Shown one piece after another: positions 1 to 13,400 of a stretch of 64,000 bases of DNA. Origin of the DNA: Plutella xylostella (taxonomy: Eukaryota; Arthropoda; Insecta; Lepidoptera; Plutellidae); NCBI RefSeq assembly GCF_932276165.1, contig NC_064002.1:2852001-2916000 (forward strand), in the 5' to 3' direction. The notes under the pieces were generated by a model, which was given only the letters and a program-made list of their open reading frames with translations, did not search any database and was not told the DNA's origin. Position 1 is the first letter of the stretch; the number at the start of each line of letters is the position of its first letter. A program made the translations under genes and the position numbers.

Positions 1-406
1 TGAGGCTTGTGGCTTGACAGTGATAGTTGACACTGACAATTGAAATAGTAGTCTGTCCTGCTTTAGCACTAGTGTCTGCGCATATACTTGTTTCATCTCT
101 CCTGAGTTCAAATAGAAAAATCGGTAAGATAGTTATCTATGGAATAAATCACAATTGAAAAATGGTTAAACAACTACCAGGCCGATAAACAGCCAAATAA
201 AATTATTCGTTAGATAGTTATTTGACGTTTTATCCTGGCATTGAAAAACCGGCCCTAAATTACAATGACTGCCAGTAATATTTAGTTTGTTTTTGTGCAT
301 AATTTAAATATCACAGATTTAGAAAAGTTTTAGTTTAGTGTTGTCAATAAATCCAATTCTTTTCTAATAAGAACATAGGTATAGGCAATATTGTATAATC
401 ACTTAC

Positions 407-1060
407 TTGATTGAGTTTTTTGGAGAGATCATTTGTGAGGCATTCTTCTTCTCTTTCATAATGATGGGCTAATGTCTCTTTCTCTTTCTTGAGAGCTTGA
501 ATCTTCTTCAGTAAGGTATTGGAAATGTATTCTTCTTCCTGTTCAGCCTTGGCTTGCTAAAAATTATGAATAAAGTGTGTAAGTCTACTAATTTGAGAAG
601 AATGAAGAAGGATAAGTCCTGTGATGTAACACTTACTATTGACACTGAAGCCTGTCTCAAAGCACGATTCTCTTCCTGTAAGGATTTCACTCGAAGCTTG
701 TAAGTATCCAATTCCACTTTTAGGACCCTGCAAAATGTTATAACAAAAAGACAGGTTGGTGAAACAGTTTTACGATTTATATAAATTACGGAATATTTTG
801 TGCGGTGCAACAAGAGGCAATAGGATTTACCTGTTTTGTTGTTGCAGAGATTCAATCCTTTTTTGCAACTGATCGCGAGAGACCGTGGTCGGAGGCAGCA
901 TGGCGCCATCCAGCGAACTGGAGTCGCTCTCAGAAGCTGAATCCACCATTTTAGGTCCTGTAAATAATACACCAGATCAATACACACTCCAGGGACGATT
1001 TTAAAAGCTTTAAAATCAAAATAATGATATCGTACCAGGGGAAATCACAGAATCATCCAT
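407..1060 (-). CDS. CCDC6: CCDC6 coiled-coil protein, N-terminal part (gene continues off left edge)
   Basis: Four spliced minus-strand exons at 1036-1060, 831-957, 637-727 and 407-556 join in frame to give the first 131 residues. The start is an ATG at 1060 in a 25-bp first exon encoding MDDSVISP; a second in-frame ATG (Met-Val-Asp-Ser) follows in exon 2 and matches the usual CCDC6 start. The product has the acidic/serine leader, then heptad-rich coiled coil with the family signatures LQEENRALRQASVSI, EQEEEYISNTLLKKIQALK and KEKETLAHHYEREEE. CCDC6 is a coiled-coil phosphoprotein linked in vertebrates to DNA-damage response and known as an RET fusion partner; its insect role is poorly known. 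All introns have GT/AG borders. The C-terminal coiled coil and proline-rich tail must lie left of base 1. Recognition of the family is firm; only the choice between the two start codons is uncertain. Confidence 0.92.
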
Positions 1061-1387
1061 TTGCACGAAGTGTTGAGGACGGGACAGAAATTTGACATCT
1101 ATTAGTGGGAATAAATTGTAACACTTTTCGTAACTTTGTAGGATATTGTACGATGATAATAACAGAATAATAAAATCTTTACAACATTAAGAATGTAATA
1201 ATTTAACGAAATTGACTCAAGAAAACACTTGGTAACAAACAACCCTCCTCATCAATTTTCATACTTTTTTAAAATTACTTTTTAATTTTCATACAACATG
1301 TAAGTTATCTGTGATGCATTCAATTTTCACAGACTAAAAATAAGCTTTTTGATAGGGATGTAAACCGCTAAAGTACGCTGAAAGGTA

Positions 1388-1480
1388 TAATCGATTCAAA
1401 ATAGTAACTTATTCTAATCGAGCATCTGAAAAATACCTTTAATTATTCGAGTATAATAAGTTACTATTTTTAATCGAATG
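1388..1480. repeat. Imperfect inverted repeat (fold-back, MITE-like)
   Basis: The arm with aatagtaacttatt near 1401 recurs as its reverse complement near 1455, and both arms are flanked by TCGATT/AATCGA. The arms are roughly 30 bp with few mismatches. This is compatible with a short non-autonomous DNA transposon or a simple hairpin. No clear target-site duplication was found. Confidence 0.5.
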
Positions 1481-1730
1481 AATGATAATGTACAGAGTGT
1501 TTTTATTTGGAACTGTTGTGATAAATGCTTTCGGTCGCCAATCCTTCATCGTGCCGTAATAATAGACTGCTTGTTTATATTTCTTTCTTTCAATCATTGT
1601 AGATCATCACACGCTAATCAATCTCTAGCGTTTGTCGTTGATATGAACAATAATAACGCTGATCATATCTACCGATGAACCGATAACGAAGACGAGTACT
1701 CCAGTGTAGACTACGAACAAACGCAGCGTG

Positions 1731-1796
1731 GGACGCCCACCTGCCCGTTGGACCGACGACCTTAGGCGGGTTGTCCGCGGATTGGCGCTCCCGTGA
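1731..1796 (+). mobile_element. LINE reverse-transcriptase C-terminal fragment
   Basis: The plus strand reads GRPPARWTDDLRRVVRGLAL followed by Pro and a stop. This is the conserved C-terminal tail of endonuclease/reverse-transcriptase LINEs common in Lepidoptera (GRPPxRWxDDLR). Shorter relatives of the same stretch lie at 23960-24001 and 25584-25621. It is a dead fragment with no upstream reverse-transcriptase core. Confidence 0.7.
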
Positions 1797-4438
1797 ACGG
1801 GGGCCTTTAAAGGAATTTATAATTATCTCTTCGAAACATAAAAAATATAACTTTAGTAACTATACCTTACTTACCTACGTAGTTAAGTAAGTAAAAAAAA
1901 ATACAAAAAAACATAACCAATAATTATTGATACCCTAGCTCATTAATAGAATTTAATCTAACTTAACACTCTAATATTAAATTATCAAAAGTCACTGAAA
2001 GTATAATGATGAGCACTACGAATAGACGGAAACTTTCGAAATCCGACCTCCAAAAACAAATTTTATATCGATATTTAGAATAAGGAGTCAACTTACATTT
2101 AATTGAAAAAAATCATTTAAAATAAATGTTTTTTGATCGGATTTAGTTAGAGTTTTAGGAATATATGAATACACGCTGTATAAAAAAGAGTTTACGAAAT
2201 TTAAAAAAAATGGACTGAAGACAAAAAAACTATAGTATTTGTCTATAATCTGTGTTAAGAAAAAAAAGTGACACACACGCCATAATGTAAATTGCATTTT
2301 GATTTGGCGTTTTAGTTAAAAATTACTGCATTTTGGTGTTTAAAGTTCGTGTTACAATATGTATTTAGGACTAATAAAATGTATATAGCGAATATTGGTA
2401 AGAAATCCTTATTTCATACGTTTTTATGTGTGTAAAACCAACATCAAAAATATAGGTTGGTGCTGATCGAAGCCATTTCTTTCATATCGGTTTTTTTATT
2501 GTAAATGGTATTGAGAATGTTTATTCTACCATGGATTGCGGCTGTAGTTTTCTTGCGAACTGAAAATAAGGTTTGAGTGTATGTATGCAGTTCTTGTGTC
2601 GTCGCCATAGTTGATTGTGTCCGAGTATTTTACGGAGTCACCACCGTCGGATGGTGTTGTTGGACGTAACTTCACATCAGCCACTCGACGTAGCTGTCAA
2701 TTGAAAAGTATTGCTGGTGCTATTTTAATGTTTTTGTATTTGGTTCTGCACGTCATACAATCAAGAGAGACTATGGGTGTGATGGTCCACCTGATCAGAT
2801 GATATTCTATAGGTACTGGTAATATGGGTGTTGTGTTAGCTTTAGTTTGTAGTTTGGTAGCTACTGTTTATCTCTGCAACTGCTATCAGACTAATTATTT
2901 AAGTATTGGTAGCTCTTTTCTCATATAAGCATAACTCAATGATTGTCATAAACACTATAATGACAGGCTAACCACAATCAGCAAATTACAGCTGTTCTGT
3001 TCGTGCAGAGTGGCATTGCATCAGACAATTTGTAGACTAAACTTGATACTAACGCTTGGATTGGATGTTATTTTGTTGTATACCTTTTGGACTGAATGTA
3101 AAAGGCTCTAAGGGGTGGGGACCTTTCATTGATTACCAGCTACTGTCTACTTTTCATTCATTTAAGGCTAGCAACTAAAGAAAAAAAAATTGCCTTTTAC
3201 AAGTTACAACATAAGCGATGTCGCATCACTCTGAAGCTGTATTTATTTGGTTTGTGTGTGTGTGTGTTTAATACTTACTAATCTGCAAACATTTGCAATT
3301 AAATTATAGGCCTAGTTGGCACTGATCCTAATCTATCCGACTAATCCTTTCATCATGGTGACAAACCTTAGTCTAGCTCCTAGCTTTTGTTTCCAATGTG
3401 ACAAAAAGAAGAACAAGATATGCCATGAGTGCAGTGTCTAGGTTTTGAAGATGCTTTTGTCCAGCAGTAGAGTTTTATAGCTTGTATTTATTTGTTCTTA
3501 AATTTACACCTATTTACAAGCCCAGTTGGGACTTTATGTTTTATAGGCTACTTTTCCTACATTATCATGTTTTGAAATCAGGAAAAAGCATCTTAGCTGA
3601 TGGGACATAGATTCAAAGTCTCAATATTGTTCACTACAGTTCTGAACTGCTAACTTGCATCAGGGACAAGTTCCAACACTAAAACAAATGTATTAAGGTG
3701 TTCACTCATTGGGAGTATTCCCTTTATCATTAATTTAATGATACTTACCAGTTACAGATCACCATCTTTTACCTCTTGCAGTGTTAACATTGTCTGAATC
3801 TAGACCTTTCACCTAGATTATATCAACTTAAAATTTTCAAAATCAGGTCCAGGCTGTTTAAATACTCTCAAACAACAATGTTTTATGACTAAAAAATTGC
3901 TGCATCTGACTTATCAAGACTACAAACTAACTGTGTCCAAATCTCCATATGGTCTGAAATGCTTTTGCCCTTGTAGATTATTCAATTACTCACAAAGAAA
4001 AATAGTCAAACTTTTAACTTCTAGATACAGTATAGTGGTGGGACACATGGCATTATTATAAATGTAAATTTTGTGGGTATGGTTCTTAATCTTAATAAGG
4101 ATAAGGCAAGGAAGAAGAAGAAGGTTCTTAATCTTTCATGAAAAAGCCACTGATCTGATATGCATCTGAATAATAAAATTACAGGAAAAGCTAGTGCACA
4201 GTTTCGTCCAAACAATTTTATGAGATTATACTTTTGCACTTTTTCTAACTAACCAACTGTCAATATTTTAAAGAATGAATAGGTAGTTTGTTAGTTTGAC
4301 AATGTACAAAAGTGCATATGCTGCTAACTTCAGAATTACCAAGTTGTTTGAACCAAACTGTACCATAAACTGAATTGTCTTGAAAAAAACCTGTACATAA
4401 ACATGAAATTATCTTCTCTTCCAGGGTAATTCCTTGCG

Positions 4439-7400
4439 ATGGCTCAATACTATCAGATAGTTGGGCAAGGACCATCACTGACTCTAGAAGACTTACAACG
4501 GTACTGTCCAAACCTATGCTTGGACGGTATCATTGTCAATCAAGAAGACCAACAGTATGGGCAACAACAGGTAATTACTTTTTCTTTTATACCAGATACA
4601 CCAAAATGATGATAAAAATATTTACTTTTCTACCAGTTTCTAAAATGGCGCTCATGGTAGCTGTAAACTTAAGATTTGTGTGAACTAAAGTTGTTAAAGC
4701 TCTGTGTTACTATAAAAAAATTGGTGTTACATTACATTCTACAATATCTTGCTATGCATAATATTAATTATCATGTTTCGAAGGATTACCCAAAGAGAAA
4801 TATGCCACATTTTGTTATCCATTACAAGATTGGAACCCTTTATTATCTCTACCCTGCCACCCTATCAAGACGCAACTTTGTCCAAACCTTAACCTTAACC
4901 TTTGTTTGTATCCTTATTGACACAACTTTGTCCAAACCTTTTGCCATTGCCTTTGGTAATACCGCCCCCATCCCCTCACCACCTCACACCCTTGATATTA
5001 CTACAGCAGGTAGTAGTACAGCGAACCGAGCAGCCAAATGACTTGATAGTGAGTGAAGGTGTCCAACCCCAGTTGCTGGTTGGCGGAGACGGGCTGCAGT
5101 ACCAACAGCAGTACATCATCCGGCACGAGCCCCCGCCCCCGCTGCCGCCGCCGCCCCCGCCGCCAACGAATAATGACTTCCAACAGCAGCAGCAGCAGAG
5201 GCAACCTTTGCATCACCATGTAAGTACTTCCTGTTGCGTTAAAGTTGAAATAGTGGTTATAAAGAAGGCTTGATATAGCGTTACGAAGATGATGGTTAAG
5301 GCTGTTAAATGCAGCTCATGCGAGCATTGGCATATGCAGGCTCTGTCGTATTATACATCTGATTAAGTTTAACATAAAAGAACCATTCCATAATTGCCTG
5401 AGTTGGCGTTGGCATGGCAACTTATAATCTTCGTAAAGCCAGTAAAACTTCAGTTAATTAATACCCTATACGAGTACATAATCTTAGCTGGTGATTGAAT
5501 CCTGTATCTGTCTTTTTTATGAATGAATTTTTGTGTGTCCAGAATCTGGAAGATGTATGGTTTAATTAATTATATTTATAAAAGTTTTAATGAGATGTAA
5601 AATTACAATATTGTTAAGATACTAATGTTTTAATAATTTACTGTAATTTAGACGTAATTAAGTGCCAAAACAGTGTTAATCTTTCTATCATTTCATGTGT
5701 TGAAAGTTGGTCTTACTGTTAAGTTACCGTGTTTATCCAAATGCGATGATGGAACATTTATTTGTAGGTTTACTACACATCCGATTTACCTGTGGATGCT
5801 CAAGTTGTATTGCAACAGGCTCAACAAATCATTGATGCATCTCTGATGCAACAGTCATCTACACAACGTCCTCAACATGTATGTCCTCTTATAGTTTAGA
5901 CTATTTACTTATAGCATTCAGTTCTAGCGCATTCTAATTTATTGTTTATGCACCAATAAGGGCCATGTATTGCCCTACTTATTTAATGCTTCCTATATGT
6001 TTTCGTGGCTGTGTTAATTTTAGTTGAATCTTTGTCTTTACGGCACAAAAAATTGGGAAAATGAAACAAATTGGAAATTAAAAATATACCTACTGTTTTC
6101 AAAATTCTGAAAATATATCTGAATCTAATTGGTTATGAAATATTGGCATCTATATAAAATGTTTGCTGTAAAACTTACATAGTTAATACATCAATAAAAA
6201 TAATACATAAAATCAATACTCACGGGTGTGGGGGTAGTACATAATTATTACTAATTAGAAACTAAACATTCCTTAACTGTACAAATCTTGTGCTATCCAT
6301 TTACTAACCTTTCCTTATATAATTTCCATTCATTTCTTTGCATGGGATATTCATTCATGTTTTAAAATGTTATACTATGATGCTCTTAGTGACCTCATAT
6401 GATTTTAAACGCGTGGCTATCTCTTCTAAACATTTGTTTTACGGGTGTCTAGAACTTTGTGGTTTAATATCATGTTTCAAGAAGTGCATCATTGTATAAT
6501 GTAGTCCTCATCATCTTAATATTAAGTCTAAAATGTAAATAACACAAGCTACCGATGATACATGCATGCCACAGGTAGATGGAATAATATAATGACTTGT
6601 GAAAAAGAAGAAATGATATCCTGAAGTAATGAACTAGTACCTACTAGATGTTGGAATATTTGTCGTCACGTGAATAACATTGTTTCGTATGCTTGTGTAG
6701 TTGTCAAGTGATAGTGTTATTTTGTGTTTGTGATTATTAGACGATAATGTTTGACTATCAATGTGCTAGAATTCCATGAATCCAGAAAGCTACAGCAAAT
6801 ACAGCTTGTATCTGATTCATCCAACAAACGAACCCTACAGGGCGGTCTCTCAATGATCGCTACTGCGATCGATTGATCATGAGAATCTCGACAATTTATG
6901 AAGTTATTCTTAAATAAACTGGCACTGGTCATATCGCCGCTAACTAATATGACTGAATTCTAGGTTTCCATCTTAATAAATGATTCACATATAACCTATT
7001 ACATAAAAACTTTAGTAGTTACTTGTGATAACTCTTGCGGCGCCGCCGCCGTACCATAAAAAATCATGTGAAATATCTCCTTTTGCCAATGAAAATTACA
7101 AGGCGAAACCTCATCAAGGTGTGCTTCCGCAAACAACAATGGTTCTATCAGAGAACCTGTGAGTAAAACCGCCGTACCTCACACACGGGTGGATATCACG
7201 AACGGGGTTAGTCTCCCGTGTCCGTGGTATTCACCGTGTGTGCAGTGCGTGATGTAATGTGTTGTCTCAGCCGACGGTGATCCACCCGGCGCAGCAGCCG
7301 CCGCCGCAGCCCCCGCCCCCTCCACCCCCGCAGCTCGCGCCGCCGCCGCCTCCGCCACCGGTAAGTACAGCAAATATGTAGGATAGAGACGATTTAATTC

Positions 7401-10400
7401 TGGTTTCAAATATATTTGAGCGTATTGTGACTACTTTAGCAACCGTACTCCACTATTACCGCTGAGCAACACTGTACCTACGCTGTGTTTCAAGTTGGCT
7501 CTATCTGTTAAGAATATACCTAAGTTTAACCTAAGCTGCTACTTGATACACCAGCAGGACTCAATCAGTCACAAGCTTTCAACATTTTTCGCTTGATGTT
7601 CATGAGATAAAACAAATTCAACAAACAACAATGTCTCTTAATCTGTGTTCCAAAACTCGTCTACCACCATCACACCGAAACCCTTCACAATGATTATGCG
7701 CCGGGTCCGTTTCTATATCACTCTACTATAGCAGCCCTACCCGCCAGAAGTTCAGGAATTAATCCGTTCTCCGTAAAAAAAACATAGCTATATCACCATC
7801 TACAATCCTCCACAATATCAAACTTACCCCCAGCCGCCGCAACAGCAACAGCAGCGCGCCACCCCCCAACTCCTCCAACACCTACAACAGCAGCACCAGC
7901 AGCAGATCCAGCTGCAGCAGTTCCAGCAGCAGCAGCTGCAGCTGCAGCAGCACCTGCAGCCGATACAGCACCAGCAGGTGGTGATGACGCACGCGGCTTA
8001 TATCAATCAGCAGCAGCAGCAGCAACAGCAACCGGTGAGTGGAACCTTTGTACAAACCTCCTTGGTCTAAGCTGCCTTACTAAGTTGGACCGTTTCCCAT
8101 CACGCTGGTCCACTGCGGTTTGGTGGGTTCACATAGATATGCACTGCAGATATCCTCGCGATTTTTTCCTTCACCGTTAGAGCGATGGTATACATTGTAC
8201 TTAAATTCAAAGAACTCATTGGTATGTGTCAGCGCCGAGATTCGAACCTGCATGTCTGGCGTAAAATGCCGGCTGAGCTACCACCGCTTTATACTATAGA
8301 GGGGCATGTGGAATAGTATTAATAGGCGTGAGTTAACGCCAACTATTCATATCCCTCCGCTCTTGTACAACCCTGTCTTATTCACACAAATCATTCATCC
8401 ACCCATCACTCTACACCAAAAACTCAACCAATTTCCCCCCTCTCCCAGGCAACACCGAACCGCGGCGCGGCGCCCCGCCTCCTCAACCAGACGCTCAGCC
8501 CGGGCGTGACGCTAGTGCGAGGGGGGGTGCGCGCGGTGCGCGGGGGGGCCCGCCCCGCGCGCCCGCCCCCGCGGCTGTTGAATGCACAGGCGCATCAGCA
8601 ACAGGTATGTGTGGTGGTGGCACTTGGACTGACTACTGAGGGGCTATGACGGGCTAATCGATACTACAAAAACATATGGAAAATGAACAGCGCCAACCTA
8701 CTTACTTTTGGAACTAACAAATTTCATGCCTTACATTTTGACATTGACAGTTGACAATGTTGTCCTAAGGTACCCCAGTGGTACAGAGGGCCTTCACGAG
8801 AGTGCGCCACGCCGTCCTGTCCTCAGCAACCGCTCTGGCCTCCGTCCGACAGTTGAAAATACGCAACGTAAACTGAGGTGTCGTAATCACTGAACTAAAG
8901 TGGATGGCGTTGGCCGCTGTGATAGATTAGGGACCGTAGTAGGATTGAGTGATTGGTTGAGTAAAAAGCTTTCAAAATTGCCATACGATCAGTTTTTTAG
9001 AACCGATAGGCTTGCGCAAAATCAGGACTGAATAGACCGAACTTTTGACGATGGACCCACTTAGATGCCACCGTTTTAACACACATATGCTCAAGGCCCA
9101 TAAAGCCCCCTAGCTCAATCAGCGTCAACCCAAGCAGATGCTGAAGGGCTAGTACGGGGCGCATTTAAGACGTGACAAGAGTTTTCCATCGCGCTCACTC
9201 ACATCGCGCAGCCTCAAGAGCGAGCGCGACGGAGAACTTTAGTCACGTCTTAATGGCGCCCCGTGCTACAGGATCTGGATACAACACTGCCACCACTATC
9301 CCCAGCGCTCAAACTCCCCCTCTATTCCTAGGTGCAACAGAACGTCGGGCTAGTAGGCCAACAAGTCCGCGGGCCGGGACCGCGCGCGCCGCGCCCGCTG
9401 CGCACCGCATCGCCGCGGCTGCTGAACCCTCAAGCAGCTCAGACGACGCACAGGCCGGCCCGCCCGAGGACTCCTTCGCATCAGGTGAGGGGGTAAACTG
9501 GGGTTTAGTTAGATAATAAACTGATGTTTGATCAGATAAGGTGCACGAATGATGCATCTTTAGTGTCGGCGACTGTACCTTTAGACCGTGTATGGAAGAA
9601 TCTGGAAACTTGTAAATAAGGGCTTACTTTTCTATACTTTGTGCAACCAATGCTGATTAGTGAAAAATATTGTAATAGTTAATAAGTTACCAGCGTTCTT
9701 TCTGTATACGGCCAAGAAGTGCACGAATGAAGCATCTCTAGTTACGTAACAACTGTACCTTTAGGGGCTCTGCTGAGCTTGAACCGACACCCGTTGCTTT
9801 CTGTTATTTTTGAAACAGAAGCCCTTATCCATCGGATTGACTGCCTAATCCTTACACCACCACTAACGCTAAGCCAGCTCTAACGTTTGTCACCCACACG
9901 TTAAGAAACGATTCAGAAAGTAATATAAGTTGTTTACTCGACACAGAATATTAACATTTACAAAAATACAATTCTGACATTATCATCATCCCGTAACCGT
10001 CCGCGTCCGTCCATGGCCTAATTATCCAGCCCTGCAGGGTCACCTATATCTAAGGTATTCGGTCCAGCGGGCCGTAGGGTGTACCACGCTTTTTTTGTGT
10101 ACATTGAAATAGGTCAATATCCACAATACTCCATAGTTACCTTATCACCGCAAATTTAAGGTACGGCGCTGTGATCGTTCATTGTATGAGATATGAGACA
10201 TGATAAAAATTAAGGCTTCGATTACCTCGCTTATAATAACAAGAATTCCTAAATGAAACTTGACTAATGGAAATGAACAATCACAGTTTAGAATTGGCTC
10301 GCCACGCTTGCTGAACGCGCAGTCGGCGGCCGCGCAAAGACCCCAGGGACCATCGACACCTCTACAGGTAAATTATAGAATTATTCATTAGGTACTGTTT

Positions 10401-13400
10401 GGTTCTCTTGACAAAGTGAGTGAGCTTGACGGGGAAATGAGGGTAAATAAAAACTGCATGCAGGGATTGGTAAAATTTACGATTTTATTCAATGTGTGTG
10501 CTTGTAACTGAAAATGCTAATGATAAAAAGTTCAATAGCTGCAATAAACACGACAATGAAAATGTATTGGGTATGGGTTAGGTCATTCACCGTTTAATGT
10601 TTAATGTTTATTACAGCAACAATCACAGCAACACCAAATGGCGCAACATGTGATGCAACAACAAGTGCATCAACAACAAATGAACCAACAGCAAATGAAC
10701 CAGCAGCAAATGAACCAACAGCAAATGAACCAACAACAAATGAACCAACAACAGATGAACCAAATGAAACTCAACAACCATCCGGTAAGTGTAGCAAAAG
10801 TTTAACATTTTAATGCCTAGGCACTAAGTTCTTTCTATGTATACAAAAATAGCCTTGGTGTACAAAAATCTAATCACATTGTATGCTTTTCCAGCAACAT
10901 CAACTCCTCAACCAACAGACCCCGCCTCAGAGTTCAGCCGCCACCCCGACCCGCATCATCACGCAACAAGGCACCATCATCACGCAGGGCATGCAGCAGA
11001 TGCAGCACACCGTCGTCCCAGCCAATCAGAACAGCCCGTTGCCCCAGCAAACCATGGCGGTCCAACAGCGAGCGTCCCCGCAAATACCTCAGCAACCGGT
11101 CAAGAAGGTCGTCGTCCAACCAAACAACGCCAACGACATGGATGACTTAGAAGACAGTATAACAGCCGCTATTCTCACCAAGCACACAGTCAATGACAAT
11201 GTCTCGCAACAGTTTCAACCGCAACAGACTCCGCCTAACTCGATGCGGGCCAGCCACCCCGGTCCTTCTGTACCACAAATAAACTACACCCCACAGTTAC
11301 AATACCAACCTCAGCAAGTTAATTATGAACAGCAGCAGATTCAGCATCAGCCGCCGCCTCAGATGCAGCATACGACCTTGAATCAACTACTGATGGAACA
11401 AGATTCGTTGGACGATGAGAGGCGGGTGCTGACGTTCCACAATGGGCAGAAGATCACGGTGGCGGAGTACAAGAGGATGCAGCAGTCGCAGCGTGTGATG
11501 CAGTCGCAGCAGCAGCAGTTGCAGCAGCAACAGGTTCAGCAGCAGGCGCAACAGCAGCAGCAGCTTAGGTTTGTTAATTGTTATTATTATTTACTAGCTG
11601 TTATTGACTGACTTTTATGACGAGGGCTGCGATCCTAGAGATTGTGGCAATAAGTTCTGGTATTATCTGGGAAAGGAGTTAGGCATTGTCTATTTCGTAT
11701 TAGGCTTGAATATTTGTGAATGTATATGAATATGCTTGTATCAATTATTTGATCTAATACTAAAACTCTCATTAATGTTATTTTGCAGGGAAACCGGTCG
11801 GCAAACACTAGTGAGAAGTAAGGATCCCCAAAGGCCCGTACAGAGAGTCCCACCGATGCAGGCGCAGCAAGTGCAGCAGCCTCAAACTGGTGAGTACTTA
11901 CGAGTATATTATTGGGGTGTATAAATGTAGTATGAGTGTATACTTTTTACACGGCCCCCACATCCTGGGCAATCAGCGAATGACGCTATTGTGACTGGCC
12001 TCCTGGAATCCTTTCACCATGGTGACAAACCCTAGACGCGCTGTAGTCTTTGTCACTGACACACTGAGAAGAAAAAGTACAGTTCTCCCATATTAATAAT
12101 GCGCATACAAATCTTCGCAAACTGTCGTTTTCCCGGAAACACCCGAATCATTAAATCGTAAGAGCCTTAAACAATGCACTTGGATTTTGCACCTTGTTTG
12201 AAAGAATTAGTAGTCAATATCATGTGTGCATAATCGAAAACAATTCGGGCTGTCGGCGGTTGTCACCAATCAGTCAAAGGTCCTTGTTCTCTTGTCAGTC
12301 AGTTCTGTGAAATTATATGTATAGAGCTGTTATTACACATCGTTCTTGGTTTTATTTTCAAATGTGAATTTAATTTCCACTTAAATCAAATTATTGTCGA
12401 TGACGCCTTATTATAAAACAAATTAAAGAATAAAATATGTGTCACATTGATAGACTTCACTTTGTAAATAAAGCCACACCCAAAATACCAAGTTTGTAAT
12501 TGTAATATTAATGTGAAATTATCAGAGCTGTAAATACTTTTGACCTGAGATTTAAAATTTTAATGTTAACCTGTGTTGAAATCCATTTCTCCTTATAATA
12601 TAAACCTTGTGTTATTCAAACCTTCTTTCATCCATCTTTACATCAGCTTCAGTAAGACACTTGAAAGGTACTGTAACATTTTCGAAGTAAATTTTAATAT
12701 TATGGAATATTATGAATTATCGAATCAAACTTCGTTGCTGATAAATCAATTATCTGTTTTAGCACCAATTACATAATTCTACAAAAATTTCATGAAGAAA
12801 ATGCACTTAACCACTCTAAATACATAATAGTTTTCTAACGCTCGGGAATACGACCGTTGCCGAACAATGACGAAGATTTCTATGTGCATCATCAATTTTG
12901 GGGAACTGTATATTATGCTACCTTTTTAGTCAACATGGTTATAAAGATTCATTCCTACAGAGTGAAATTACAAACATTTTAATGTTCTTATTCCATGCAT
13001 AGCGGCTTTGCGTGCAAGTTTAAGTCTGTTGCAGCATGCGGATTTGTACACGCACGCGGGATTGCCCCGCACGCTTCTCACAAGTATTCATTTTCACGCG
13101 AGACGCGAGAAAATGTCATGCAATTCAGCGTGCGTGATGAAATCCACATGCTGTTAAATAACTAGTCTATAGAATTTATTGTTAATATTATGAATATTCC
13201 TTCCACAGTAGAACACAATGAAGTGCCGAGCGGGTCGGCGGAGCAAGCGACGGAACCGCAGTCGGCCAAGATGTTAATATTCCTACAAAACGGAGAGCAA
13301 CGACTGATCACGTTCACACTGCCAAAGGAGAGTTGTACTTTGCAAGAAGTACTAGAACAGGTACTCCATTATGTAAATATTGCTTTCTCTTACTTTTGAA

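Larger units (their letters stand above)
1061..4424. other. Intergenic region between CCDC6 and the SENP-like gene
   Basis: The two genes point away from each other here, so promoters and 5' UTR exons of both should lie in this stretch. The coding exon of the plus-strand gene opens with a splice acceptor (ttccag ending at 4424), so at least one non-coding exon lies upstream, but I cannot place it. Visible contents are an inverted repeat (1388-1480), a LINE fragment (1731-1796), a short GT microsatellite near 3250, and at 3310-3440 a low-copy motif (tttcaycatggtgacaaacc) also seen at 12000-12040 and, diverged, near 14330-14390. I see no convincing protein-coding gene. Confidence 0.6.

Noticed and set aside
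4571..5006. Open frame 4676-5041 upstream of an exon
   Set aside because: It runs through an intron into the exon at 5007 by chance; the exon frame is set by the splice acceptor and continues from MAQYYQ.
10934..11145. Alternative frames within the Gln-rich exon 10895-11568
   Set aside because: The frame joining both neighbouring exons gives a continuous Gln/Pro/Met product; the others are repeat shadows.
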